From assembly GCA_025456105.1 (NCBI GenBank), contig JALOLG010000146.1, positions 1 through 5,246 of the forward strand: 5,246 nucleotides of DNA. The letters are read 5' to 3'. Made by a program: the position numbers and the translations under genes. This stretch comes from Ilumatobacteraceae bacterium (GTDB lineage: Bacteria; Actinomycetota; Acidimicrobiia; Acidimicrobiales; Ilumatobacteraceae). The notes under the pieces were generated by a model that had not been told where the DNA came from, made no database searches, and saw only the letters and a program-made list of their open reading frames with translations. Shown piece after piece: positions 1-5,246 of this stretch; positions within the stretch are counted from its first letter, which is position 1, and the number at the start of each line of letters is the position of its first letter.

Positions 1-980
1 CAGCGGTGGCGATCCCCTGGCGTGACGACCTCGCCGTCGCCACGGCGCTGCACCCGCCCGCGCCGCGGCGAGCGCGGTGGTCGTTCACCGCCCTCGCCGG
101 CCGCCTCGACGAGGTGGCGCCGCCGGCCCCGTCCGACGACGCCGCCGACCCGGCCGGCGGGCTCGACGAGCCGGTGCTCGACGAGCCGGTGCCGCCCGAG
201 CCCGTGGCCGTGCCGTTCACGCTGGCCGACGTCCCCGGCGGCACCGCGTTCGGCACCGTCGTGCACCGCATCCTCGAGCAGGTCGACGCCACCTCGCCGA
301 CGCTGCTCGACGACCTGTGTGCGGCGGCCACCACCGAGCTCGGGGGCAACCTCAGCCGCATCACCCCGGAGGCCCTCGCCGCCGGTCTGCACGACTCGCT
401 CCACGCACCGCTCGGTGGCCCGCTCGGCACGCGCCGCCTCGTCGACGTCGGTCCGACCGACCGCCTGGCCGAGCTGGCCTTCGACCTGCCGCTCGGCGAC
501 ACCCGTCTCGCCGACATCGGTGCGGTCCTCGCCGACGCGCTGGCCCCCGACGATCCCTTCGTCCCGTGGGCCCGGGCCGTCGCCGCGGAGGCGCCGTCGC
601 TCGACCTCGCCGGGATGCTCACGGGCTCGATCGACCTCGTCGCACGCCACGTCGAGGGTGGGGTGCCGCGCTTCTGGGTGGCCGACTACAAGACCAACCG
701 CCTCGGCGACCGGTACGACCACGACGAGATGGCCGACGAGATGCTCGTGCACCACTACCCGCTGCAGGCGGCGCTGTACCTCGTGGCGCTGCACCGCTAC
801 CTGCGGTGGCGTCTCCCCGGCTACGACCCGGGCGCGCACCTCGTGGGTGCCGCCTACCTGTTCGTCCGTGGCATGACGCCCGATCCCGCGGCACCGTCGG
901 GGCGCGGCGTGCTGTGGTGGCAGCCGGGTGCGCGCGCCGTGCTCGCCCTGGACCGGTTGCTCGCAGGGGAGCGGCCGTGA
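1..980 (+). CDS. recB: RecB, exodeoxyribonuclease V beta subunit, C-terminal part (5' end outside window)
   Basis: RecB is the 3'-5' helicase and sole nuclease subunit of RecBCD, which resects double-strand DNA ends for RecA-dependent repair. Only the end of the gene is present; the reading frame is open to the window edge (first full codon at 3). The visible part starts in the linker after the helicase domains (VAIPW, then ARWSFTALA, comparable to the E. coli linker/nuclease junction). A proline/acidic stretch follows, then the complete nuclease domain. Its metal-binding and catalytic residues appear intact: His in GTVVHRILE (codon 264-266), Asp in GSIDLV (633-635), Asp and Lys in ADYKTN (684-686, 690-692), and the Gln and Tyr of YPLQAALY (765-767, 777-779). 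The downstream ALHRYLR and AYLFVRGM segments also match E. coli RecB, as recalled. The stop TGA at 978-980 overlaps the recD start, so the two genes are probably translationally coupled. Helicase motifs cannot be judged here. Confidence 0.95.
   Translation, partial: AVAIPWRDDLAVATALHPPAPRRARWSFTALAGRLDEVAPPAPSDDAADPAGGLDEPVLDEPVPPEPVAVPFTLADVPGGTAFGTVVHRILEQVDATSPTLLDDLCAAATTELGGNLSRITPEALAAGLHDSLHAPLGGPLGTRRLVDVGPTDRLAELAFDLPLGDTRLADIGAVLADALAPDDPFVPWARAVAAEAPSLDLAGMLTGSIDLVARHVEGGVPRFWVADYKTNRLGDRYDHDEMADEMLVHHYPLQAALYLVALHRYLRWRLPGYDPGAHLVGAAYLFVRGMTPDPAAPSGRGVLWWQPGARAVLALDRLLAGERP
161..192 (+). repeat. Perfect 15-bp tandem duplication in the RecB linker
   Basis: Two identical adjacent copies of CTCGACGAGCCGGTG lie at 162-176 and 177-191, and the period-15 match extends one base on each side. 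Being a multiple of three, the repeat keeps the frame and encodes LDEPV twice, followed by a degenerate PPEPV. It sits in the low-complexity acidic/proline linker before the nuclease domain. Probably a replication-slippage product in an unconstrained linker. Confidence 0.9.
965..971 (+). promoter_or_regulatory. Ribosome binding site for recD, inside the recB 3' end
   Basis: AGGGGAG is a good Shine-Dalgarno match and ends five bases before the GTG at 977-979. It decides the recD start within a frame that is open far upstream. It is the only clear Shine-Dalgarno sequence at a start codon in this window, consistent with recD being the only internal gene of an operon whose start is visible. Confidence 0.7.
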
Positions 981-2767
981 CCGTCTCGCCCGTCCTCGCA
1001 GCCCTCGATCCGCTGGTCACCCTCGGCGTGCTGTCGTCCGGCGACGCCCACCTCGCGGCCTCGCTCTGCCGGCTCGCCGGCGACGACGATCCCGACGTGG
1101 CGCTCGCGGTCGCGCTCGCCTCGCGGGCGCCGCGCTGGGGGCACGTGCACGTCGATCTCGCCACGATCCGCGCCGAGGTGGTCGACGAGCACGAGCTGGC
1201 TGCCGAGCACGCGCCGCCTGCGTGGCCAGATCCCACGGCGTGGGCCGCCCGCGTGGCCGGCTCGCCGGTGGCGTCGGGTGCCGACGCGGCCGTCGTGGTG
1301 CGGGGGACGCGGGTGGCCCTGGCGCGGTTCGACCGGGCCGAGCACGCCGTGGCGAGCGCCGTGCTCACCCGCGCGGCAGCCGCGCCCCGCACCAGCGAGA
1401 TCCCCGACGCGGCCATCGCCGCGCAGGTGCTCACGGGACCCGGATCCGACCGCCAGCGCGCCGCCGTCCGGGCGTCGCTCGAGCGGGGGCTGACGGTGGT
1501 GGTGGGCGGTCCCGGCACCGGCAAGACCACCACGCTCGCCGCGCTCGTCGCCGAGCTGCTGGCGGCCGGACGGGGGGAGTCGGTCGCCCTCGCCGCGCCC
1601 ACCGGCAAGGCCGCGGCGCGCCTCGGCGAGGCGTTCCGGGGTGCCCTGGGGGCGCTGCCCGAGGCGCTGGCGGAGCGGTTGGTCGACGTCGAGCCGATGA
1701 CGATCCACCGGCTGCTCGGCCGAGGTCGCGACGGTCGCCGGTTCGCCCATCACGCGGGCCGACCGCTGCCCCACGACGTCGTCATCGTCGACGAGACGTC
1801 GATGGTCTCGGTGTCGCTGATGGCCGATCTGCTCGAGGCCGTCCGACCGGAGGCCACGGTGGTGCTGGTCGGCGACCCCAACCAGCTCGCGAGCATCGGT
1901 GCCGGCACCGTGCTCGGCGACCTCTGCGCACTGCCGGCGGCAGGTGCCGACCATCCCCTCGGCGCGTGCATCCACCGCCTCGTCCACAGCCGGCGCTTCC
2001 CCACCGACTCACCGGTCGCCGCCGTCGCGGCAGCCATCGAACACGGTGACGCCGAGGCCGTCGTGGCCGCACTGCGGTCGGCGGCCACCGTGCCGGCCGG
2101 CTCACCGGGCCGGATCCGCTGGGTCGACGTCGGCGGCGACGACCCGCTGGCCGTCCGCGCCGTCCGCGAGGTGGTCGAGCCGGTGGCGCTCGCGCTCCAC
2201 GGTGCTGCGGCGTCGGGCGATGTCGATGCCGCGCTCGCCGGGCTCGAGCGCGTCCGGATCCTCTGCGCTCACCGCCGCGGCCGCACCGGGGTGGAGGGGT
2301 GGAACCGCACGGTGGAGTCGTGGTTGCGCCACGCCGGCGTCACCACGTCCGGCTGGTACCTCGGCCGGCCGGTGATGGTGACGGCCAACGACTACCGGCT
2401 GGGCCGCTTCAACGGAGATCAGGGTGTCGTCGTCGCGGGCGACGGCGGCGCCCTGCGTCGGCGGAGCGCGCAGGTCGCGTTCGACGACGTCGGCGGCGCC
2501 TCGCTGCTGCGGCCGGGTCAGCTCGCCGAGGTCGAGACCGTGCACGCCACCACGATCCACAAGAGCCAGGGCTCCGAGTTCGACCAGGTCGTGGTGGTGC
2601 TGCCGCCGCCGGGCTCACGGCTGATGTCGCGTGAGCTCCTCTACACCGCCGTCACCCGGGCCCGGGCCGAGGTCGTCCTGGTGGCCGACGAGGCGATGGT
2701 GCGCGCCGCCGTCGAGCGGCGGGTCGTCCGGCACGGCTCCCTCGCCGAGCTGGTCGCGGCGGGCTGA
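977..2767 (+). CDS. recD: RecD, exodeoxyribonuclease V alpha subunit (5'-3' helicase)
   Basis: RecD is the fast 5'-3' superfamily 1B helicase of RecBCD and makes the enzyme a full nuclease before Chi. The protein is 596 residues, close to E. coli RecD (608). It has the RecD N-terminal domain (HLAASLCRLAG, then VALAVALASRAPRWGHVHV). Helicase motifs follow in order: Walker A GGPGTGKTTT (Lys183), PTGKAAARL, TIHRLLGRG, Walker B VIVDETSM (Asp272, Glu273), motif III VGDPNQLASIGAGTVLGDLC (Gly299-Gln303), LCAHRRGRTGVEGWN, the PVMVTANDYRLGRFNGDQG segment, TIHKSQGSEFD (Lys529) and motif VI YTAVTRAR (Arg561). All key residues are present, so the helicase should be active. The GTG start at 977 is chosen because it overlaps the recB stop, has a ribosome binding site five bases upstream and gives the family length. 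The longer frame running back to position 77 is only the shadow of recB. The last 153 bp overlap the convergent membrane-protein gene. Confidence 0.96.
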   Translation: MTVSPVLAALDPLVTLGVLSSGDAHLAASLCRLAGDDDPDVALAVALASRAPRWGHVHVDLATIRAEVVDEHELAAEHAPPAWPDPTAWAARVAGSPVASGADAAVVVRGTRVALARFDRAEHAVASAVLTRAAAAPRTSEIPDAAIAAQVLTGPGSDRQRAAVRASLERGLTVVVGGPGTGKTTTLAALVAELLAAGRGESVALAAPTGKAAARLGEAFRGALGALPEALAERLVDVEPMTIHRLLGRGRDGRRFAHHAGRPLPHDVVIVDETSMVSVSLMADLLEAVRPEATVVLVGDPNQLASIGAGTVLGDLCALPAAGADHPLGACIHRLVHSRRFPTDSPVAAVAAAIEHGDAEAVVAALRSAATVPAGSPGRIRWVDVGGDDPLAVRAVREVVEPVALALHGAAASGDVDAALAGLERVRILCAHRRGRTGVEGWNRTVESWLRHAGVTTSGWYLGRPVMVTANDYRLGRFNGDQGVVVAGDGGALRRRSAQVAFDDVGGASLLRPGQLAEVETVHATTIHKSQGSEFDQVVVVLPPPGSRLMSRELLYTAVTRARAEVVLVADEAMVRAAVERRVVRHGSLAELVAAG

Positions 2768-3745
2768 GCGACGTCGACCCAGCCGCCACAGCAGGAGGCA
2801 CAGCGCGCCCGTGGCGATCGGGAGCAGGTAGGTGAACGCGCGGAACAGCAGCACTGCGGCGACCGCGTCGGTGGTGGAGGCGCCGCCGTCGACGTACATC
2901 GCCGTCAGCCCCAGCTCAGTGATGCCGAGGCCACCTGGCAGCGGCGCGAGCGAGGCGAGCACGCGCACGATGGCGAACGAGACCATCACCTCGGTGGTGG
3001 TGAGCTCGGGCACGCCGACGGCCGCCACCGCCACCGCCGCCACACCGGCCAGCGCCAGCTGCGCGAGCACGGCGGTCGCCACGAGCAGCGGGCCGCGCCC
3101 GGCCACGAGCGCACGGGCGTCGGCCTGGAAGCGCTCCACCCATGGCTGCAGCGGCCCGATCCCCTCGAATCGCTGGCGCGCCGGCTCCACCGCCCCGTCG
3201 AGCCAGGCGGCCCACCGCTCGGCCGTGGGGCGGTGCCAGAGCGCCACGGCGAGCACCGTCGCCCCGCCCACCAGCACGACGATGCCGGCCACGAGGACCG
3301 CCACCTCGGTGCCGTCGCCGGTGCCGGCGGCGAGCGAGACGGCCGCCGCTCCGGTGGCCGTGAGCCAGATCGCGGCCGATGTCGCCGTGGCGATGGCCAC
3401 CAGCGACGTCGCGATCGTGTCGGGTCCCACGGCCCACGATCGCAGCATCGACACCCGCAGCCCGGCGCTCACCGCCCCGCCGGCGACCAGGCCGTTGACG
3501 CAGGCCACGTGGACCTCGCTCACCATGAGCGAGCGGCGCGGCCCGAGCCCGGGCGTCGCGAGCCAGTGCACCGAGGCCCGCACGGCGGCCTGCACGGCGG
3601 TGGCGACGGCGACGGCCAGCAGGGCGGTCGCCGGCAGCCCGCGCAGCACGTCGACGGCGTCGGCCACCTCGTCGGCCCGGGTGACGACGGCGATGGTGAC
3701 GAGCGCGATCGCGACGAGGGCCACGACGACTCGCCAGCGCTGCAC
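2615..3745 (-). CDS. Stand-alone flippase-like membrane protein, lysylphosphatidylglycerol synthase TM-region family
   Basis: An integral membrane protein of 376 residues from the chosen start. It has several hydrophobic segments, roughly residues 6-22, 39-57, 110-140, 147-170, 218-245, 252-270 and 290-320. The signature of the family (stand-alone relatives of the MprF membrane half) is clear near the C-terminus: LAPLPGGLGITELGL at 266-280, then FRAFTYLLPIATG at 301-313. The soluble aminoacyl-transferase domain of MprF is absent, so lipid lysylation is not predicted; lipid translocation or polyprenyl-linked envelope assembly is the usual guess, and the substrate is unknown. The GTG at 3745 puts a hydrophobic segment right after VQRWR and has a candidate -10 element eight bases upstream. 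In-frame ATGs at 3817, 3820 and 3829 would add 24-28 hydrophilic residues and reach the rmuC start. The last 50 residues are hydrophilic and lie antisense to recD; the conserved domain ends just before that overlap. Confidence 0.85.
   Translation of the reverse strand: MQRWRVVVALVAIALVTIAVVTRADEVADAVDVLRGLPATALLAVAVATAVQAAVRASVHWLATPGLGPRRSLMVSEVHVACVNGLVAGGAVSAGLRVSMLRSWAVGPDTIATSLVAIATATSAAIWLTATGAAAVSLAAGTGDGTEVAVLVAGIVVLVGGATVLAVALWHRPTAERWAAWLDGAVEPARQRFEGIGPLQPWVERFQADARALVAGRGPLLVATAVLAQLALAGVAAVAVAAVGVPELTTTEVMVSFAIVRVLASLAPLPGGLGITELGLTAMYVDGGASTTDAVAAVLLFRAFTYLLPIATGALCLLLWRLGRRRSARRDQLGEGAVPDDPPLDGGAHHRLVGHQDDLGPGPGDGGVEELTRHQP
2758..2787. other. Possible stem-loop across the recD stop codon
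   Basis: GGCGGGCTG (2758-2766) can pair with CAGCCGCC (2780-2787), giving an 8-bp stem with one bulged G. The loop contains an 8-bp perfect palindrome, CGACGTCG (2769-2776). It lies between convergent genes, where a bidirectional terminator would be useful, but no T-tract follows on either strand. In DNA this GC-rich, such pairing can arise by chance. Confidence 0.2.
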
Positions 3746-3753
3746 GTCGGCCG

Positions 3754-3759
3754 ACGCTA
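3754..3759 (-). promoter_or_regulatory. Candidate -10 element for the membrane-protein gene
   Basis: On the minus strand TAGCGT fits the actinobacterial TANNNT -10 pattern and ends eight bases before the GTG at 3745. This would allow a leaderless transcript starting at or near the start codon, which has no Shine-Dalgarno sequence. No convincing -35 hexamer is seen 17 bases further upstream. This is inference from motif and spacing only. Confidence 0.3.
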
Positions 3760-3783
3760 CGCCAGCGCGGGCCTGCCCGGGCG

Positions 3784-3799
3784 AGGGTCCGCGAACCCT
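3784..3799. promoter_or_regulatory. 16-bp imperfect palindrome in the divergent promoter region (possible operator)
   Basis: AGGGTCCGCGAACCCT is a dyad with only one non-complementary pair (C at 3789 with A at 3794), so 14 of 16 bases are symmetric. It lies in the roughly 80-bp gap between the divergent membrane-protein gene and rmuC, 28 bases before the rmuC ATG and 38 bases from the opposite GTG. The position suits a binding site for a dimeric regulator of one or both genes. No regulator is encoded in the window and I do not recognise the motif. Confidence 0.3.
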
Positions 3800-3814
3800 G
3801 TCACACCCCTTCGT

Positions 3815-3820
3815 CATCAT
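3815..3820 (+). promoter_or_regulatory. Candidate -10 element for rmuC
   Basis: CATCAT matches TATAAT at four of six positions and ends seven bases before the ATG at 3828, the spacing expected for a leaderless transcript. The hexamer covers the first two bases of the alternative in-frame ATG at 3819, which would favour 3828 as the start. No -35 match is visible. Weak evidence alone, but the spacing resembles that seen before xseA and the membrane-protein gene. Confidence 0.25.
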
Positions 3821-3827
3821 GAGGGGC

Positions 3828-5129
3828 ATGGACGCACCCCTCGTTCTGCTCCTCGTGGTCGGCACCGCCGCCGTGGCCGCGCTGGCCACCCTCGCCCTCG
3901 TCCGGCGCAGCCCGGCACCGGTGGCCGATCCGGCCGCGGTCGACACGGTCGACGCGGTGGTGGAGTCGGCCGTCGACCGGGCCCTCACCGTGGCGCTCGC
4001 GTCCATGTACGAGCGGGCGAGCGACGAGCGCGACAGCGCCGTGCGCGCCGCGCTCGAGGCGGCCACCGTGCTCCAGCGCGAGCAGGTGGCAGGAGCGGCG
4101 CACGAGGCCCGCCAGGCCGCCGCCGCCGAGATGACCGCCAAGAAGGACGTCATCGACACCCGTCTCGACCAGGTGCGCACCGAGATGACCACCGAGCTCG
4201 CGCAGCTCCGCCAGCTCGTCGCGGCCTTGAGCGAGACGAGCGCCCAGCGCTTCGGCCAGGTCGACCAGTCGCTGCGCACCCACGCCGAGATCACCCAGGT
4301 GCTGGCCGAGTCGGCCCGCACGCTGCGCGAGGCGATCGCGAGCCCGACCGCCCGCGGCCAGTGGGGCGAGCGCATGGCCGAGGACGTGCTGCGCCTGGCC
4401 GGCCTGATCGAGAACGTGAACTACGTCAAGCAGACCCAGCTCGAGGGTGCCACCGGCCGTCCCGACTTCACGTTCCCGCTGCCGAAGGGCCACGAGCTGT
4501 ACATGGACGTGAAGTTCCCGATGGCGGCGTACCTCCGCATGCTCGACGCCACGTCGGAGGCCGAGCAGCAGGCCCATCGGGCGGCGTTCCTGCGCGACGT
4601 GCGAGCCCGGGTGCGCGAGCTCGCGAAGCGCGACTACGCGAAGGCGGGCGAGCGGGCCTCGGTCGAGTACGTGCTGCTGTTCATCCCCAACGAGCACCTC
4701 ACCGGCTTCATCCACGAGCACGACCCCGGCCTCATCGACGAGGCCATGGAGCAGCGGGTCGTGCTGTGCTCCCCGCTCACGCTGTTCGCCTTCCTCGGCG
4801 TGATCCGCCAGGCGTTCGACAACTTCATGATCGAGCAGACGAGCGATCAGATCCTCGCCCTCATCGGCCGCTTCGGCACGGAGTGGGGCAAGTACACCGC
4901 TGCGGTCGACAAGGTCAAGCAGCGCGTCGACCAGCTCGACCGGGCGGTCGACGAGCTCGCCGGTCCGCGCCGTCGCCAGCTCGAGAAGCCGCTCAAGCAG
5001 CTCGAGGCCGTCCGGCGCGAGCGCAACATCGCGATCGACGGCGAGCTGTTCCCCGACCTCGATGCGCCGGCGCTCGACGACGGCACCGACGACGAGCCGG
5101 TCACCACCTTGCGGGCGCTGGGCGCCTGA
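3828..5129 (+). CDS. rmuC: RmuC family DNA recombination protein (putative nuclease)
   Basis: A 433-residue RmuC protein. In E. coli, loss of RmuC increases inversions at short inverted repeats; the family is predicted to have a PD-(D/E)XK-like nuclease core, and its biochemistry is poorly known. Here an N-terminal transmembrane helix (residues 4-25) is followed by a long charged, alanine-rich helical region, probably coiled coil (about 45-170). The RmuC domain begins with GQWGE (Trp179, Glu181). RPDF (Asp213) and YMDVKF (Asp227, Lys229) make up the expected nuclease-core residues. RDYAKAG, YVLLFIPNEHL and SPLTLFAFLGVIRQAF follow, all typical of the family, then a second helical stretch (KQRVDQLDRAVDEL) and an acidic tail. 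It should be tethered to the membrane with the bulk in the cytoplasm. The ATG at 3828 is preferred; ATG 3819 would add only three residues (MRG), and neither has a well-spaced Shine-Dalgarno. The frame stays open back to 2832, but that stretch is antisense to the membrane-protein gene. xseA follows 28 bases downstream. Confidence 0.95.
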   Translation: MDAPLVLLLVVGTAAVAALATLALVRRSPAPVADPAAVDTVDAVVESAVDRALTVALASMYERASDERDSAVRAALEAATVLQREQVAGAAHEARQAAAAEMTAKKDVIDTRLDQVRTEMTTELAQLRQLVAALSETSAQRFGQVDQSLRTHAEITQVLAESARTLREAIASPTARGQWGERMAEDVLRLAGLIENVNYVKQTQLEGATGRPDFTFPLPKGHELYMDVKFPMAAYLRMLDATSEAEQQAHRAAFLRDVRARVRELAKRDYAKAGERASVEYVLLFIPNEHLTGFIHEHDPGLIDEAMEQRVVLCSPLTLFAFLGVIRQAFDNFMIEQTSDQILALIGRFGTEWGKYTAAVDKVKQRVDQLDRAVDELAGPRRRQLEKPLKQLEAVRRERNIAIDGELFPDLDAPALDDGTDDEPVTTLRALGA

Positions 5130-5132
5130 GGG

Positions 5133-5146
5133 TGGCCGAGCGGCCA
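5133..5146 (+). other. Small hairpin in the rmuC-xseA gap
   Basis: TGGCC (5133-5137), loop GAGC, GGCCA (5142-5146): a perfect 5-bp stem with a 4-base loop, three bases after the rmuC stop and 11 bases before the xseA GTG. There is no following T-tract, so an intrinsic terminator is unlikely. It could affect xseA translation on a read-through message or be incidental. Confidence 0.3.
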
Positions 5147-5150
5147 GAAT
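5145..5150 (+). promoter_or_regulatory. Candidate -10 element for xseA
   Basis: CAGAAT matches TATAAT at four of six positions and ends seven bases before the GTG at 5158, suiting a leaderless transcript; there is no Shine-Dalgarno in the 28-base gap. It overlaps the end of the small hairpin. If real, xseA has its own promoter instead of depending only on rmuC read-through. Confidence 0.3.
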
Positions 5151-5157
5151 CGTCGCC

Positions 5158-5246
5158 GTGAGCCAGCCCGCGTTCGACTTCGGCGACGATCCGGTTGACG
5201 ACGCCGGCATCCCCACGTTCACGGTGGGCGAGCTCACCGACGCCAT
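5158..5246 (+). CDS. xseA: XseA, exodeoxyribonuclease VII large subunit, N-terminal fragment (3' end outside window)
   Basis: Exonuclease VII degrades single-stranded DNA from both ends; XseA is its catalytic large subunit and acts with several XseB copies. Only 29 full codons are visible: a short acidic leader (SQPAFDFGDDPVDDAG), then IPTFTVGELTDAI. The latter matches the opening of XseA proteins, where a T(F/L)(S/T)V-SEL-N-AI segment leads into the N-terminal OB-fold. The GTG at 5158 is the only reasonable start, since no in-frame start exists upstream in the 28-base gap after rmuC. Placement after rmuC is consistent with a shared repair role, and xseB would be expected downstream. The call rests on a short segment plus context; the catalytic domain cannot be checked. 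Confidence 0.85.
   Translation, partial: MSQPAFDFGDDPVDDAGIPTFTVGELTDA

Noticed and set aside
77..976. Long upstream extension of the recD frame, overlapping recB.
   Set aside because: The translation is arginine/proline-rich shadow sequence without RecD features. The coupled GTG at 977 with its ribosome binding site gives the family length.
619..1987. Two long minus-strand open frames opposite recB/recD (619-1608 and 854-1987).
   Set aside because: Both are compositionally biased shadows of well-supported genes, without plausible domains.
3775..3782. GCCCGGGC, an 8-bp perfect palindrome in the divergent region.
   Set aside because: Too short and GC-only to stand out against the background; the nearby 16-bp dyad is the stronger candidate.
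2832..3818. Long upstream extension of the rmuC frame.
   Set aside because: It is antisense to and in codon register with the membrane-protein gene, so it stays open because the codons that would read as stops are rare. It encodes low-complexity Ser/Thr/Ala sequence, and RmuC's N-terminal membrane helix begins right after ATG 3828.
3746..4375. Upstream extension of the membrane-protein frame through the rmuC 5' region to 4375.
   Set aside because: The extension is Ser/Ala/Arg-rich antisense sequence to rmuC, with no family similarity. The membrane domain starts naturally at about 3745.
5132..5145. GTGGCCGAGCGGCC, resembling the D-arm of a serine or leucine tRNA, considered as a tRNA fragment or attachment-site remnant.
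   Set aside because: No acceptor stem, anticodon arm or T-arm surrounds it, and rmuC and xseA leave only 28 bases. Nothing suggests an integrated element.
3801..5246. 481-codon minus-strand open frame opposite rmuC.
   Set aside because: It is in codon register with rmuC, so openness is expected in GC-rich DNA. Its translation is His/Arg/Gly/Leu-rich with no recognisable domain, while rmuC on the other strand is clearly real.

Overview
This is a very GC-rich window, with codons ending almost always in G or C. It looks like the chromosome of a high-GC actinobacterium. A relative of the Acidimicrobiia (Ilumatobacter/Iamia type) is my best guess, from protein flavour and the run of gene starts without a Shine-Dalgarno sequence. 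That placement is inference. It is a compact housekeeping region: nothing resembles a mobile element, CRISPR array or RNA gene, and no gene-free stretch exceeds about 100 bases.

Layout: (1) 1-980, plus strand, is the C-terminal linker and nuclease domain of RecB, cut by the window edge. (2) 977-2767, plus strand, is a complete recD whose GTG start overlaps the recB stop (GTGA). RecB and RecD form the RecBCD helicase-nuclease with RecC; recC is not visible and probably lies upstream of recB. (3) 2615-3745, minus strand, is a stand-alone multi-spanning membrane protein of the lysylphosphatidylglycerol-synthase transmembrane (flippase-like) family. It converges on recD, and its 3' end overlaps recD by 153 bp. 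(4) 3746-3827 is a small divergent promoter region containing a 16-bp imperfect palindrome. (5) 3828-5129, plus strand, is rmuC, a membrane-anchored coiled-coil protein with a PD-(D/E)XK-like nuclease core. (6) 5158 to the window end, plus strand, is the first 29 codons of xseA, the exonuclease VII large subunit.

Four of the five genes belong to DNA end processing and recombination (RecB, RecD, RmuC, XseA). RecBCD unwinds and resects double-strand breaks. RmuC is a suspected nuclease that limits rearrangement at inverted repeats, and exonuclease VII degrades single-stranded DNA. The membrane protein between them has no evident link to repair and may simply be a neighbour.

I looked for an undescribed system and did not find one. 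The points worth a second look are structural: the long tail-to-tail overlap, a possible operator between the divergent genes, candidate leaderless starts for three genes, a tandem repeat in the RecB linker, and a hairpin just before xseA. The many long open frames overlying these genes in other frames are explained by codon phase in GC-rich DNA and are not annotated.
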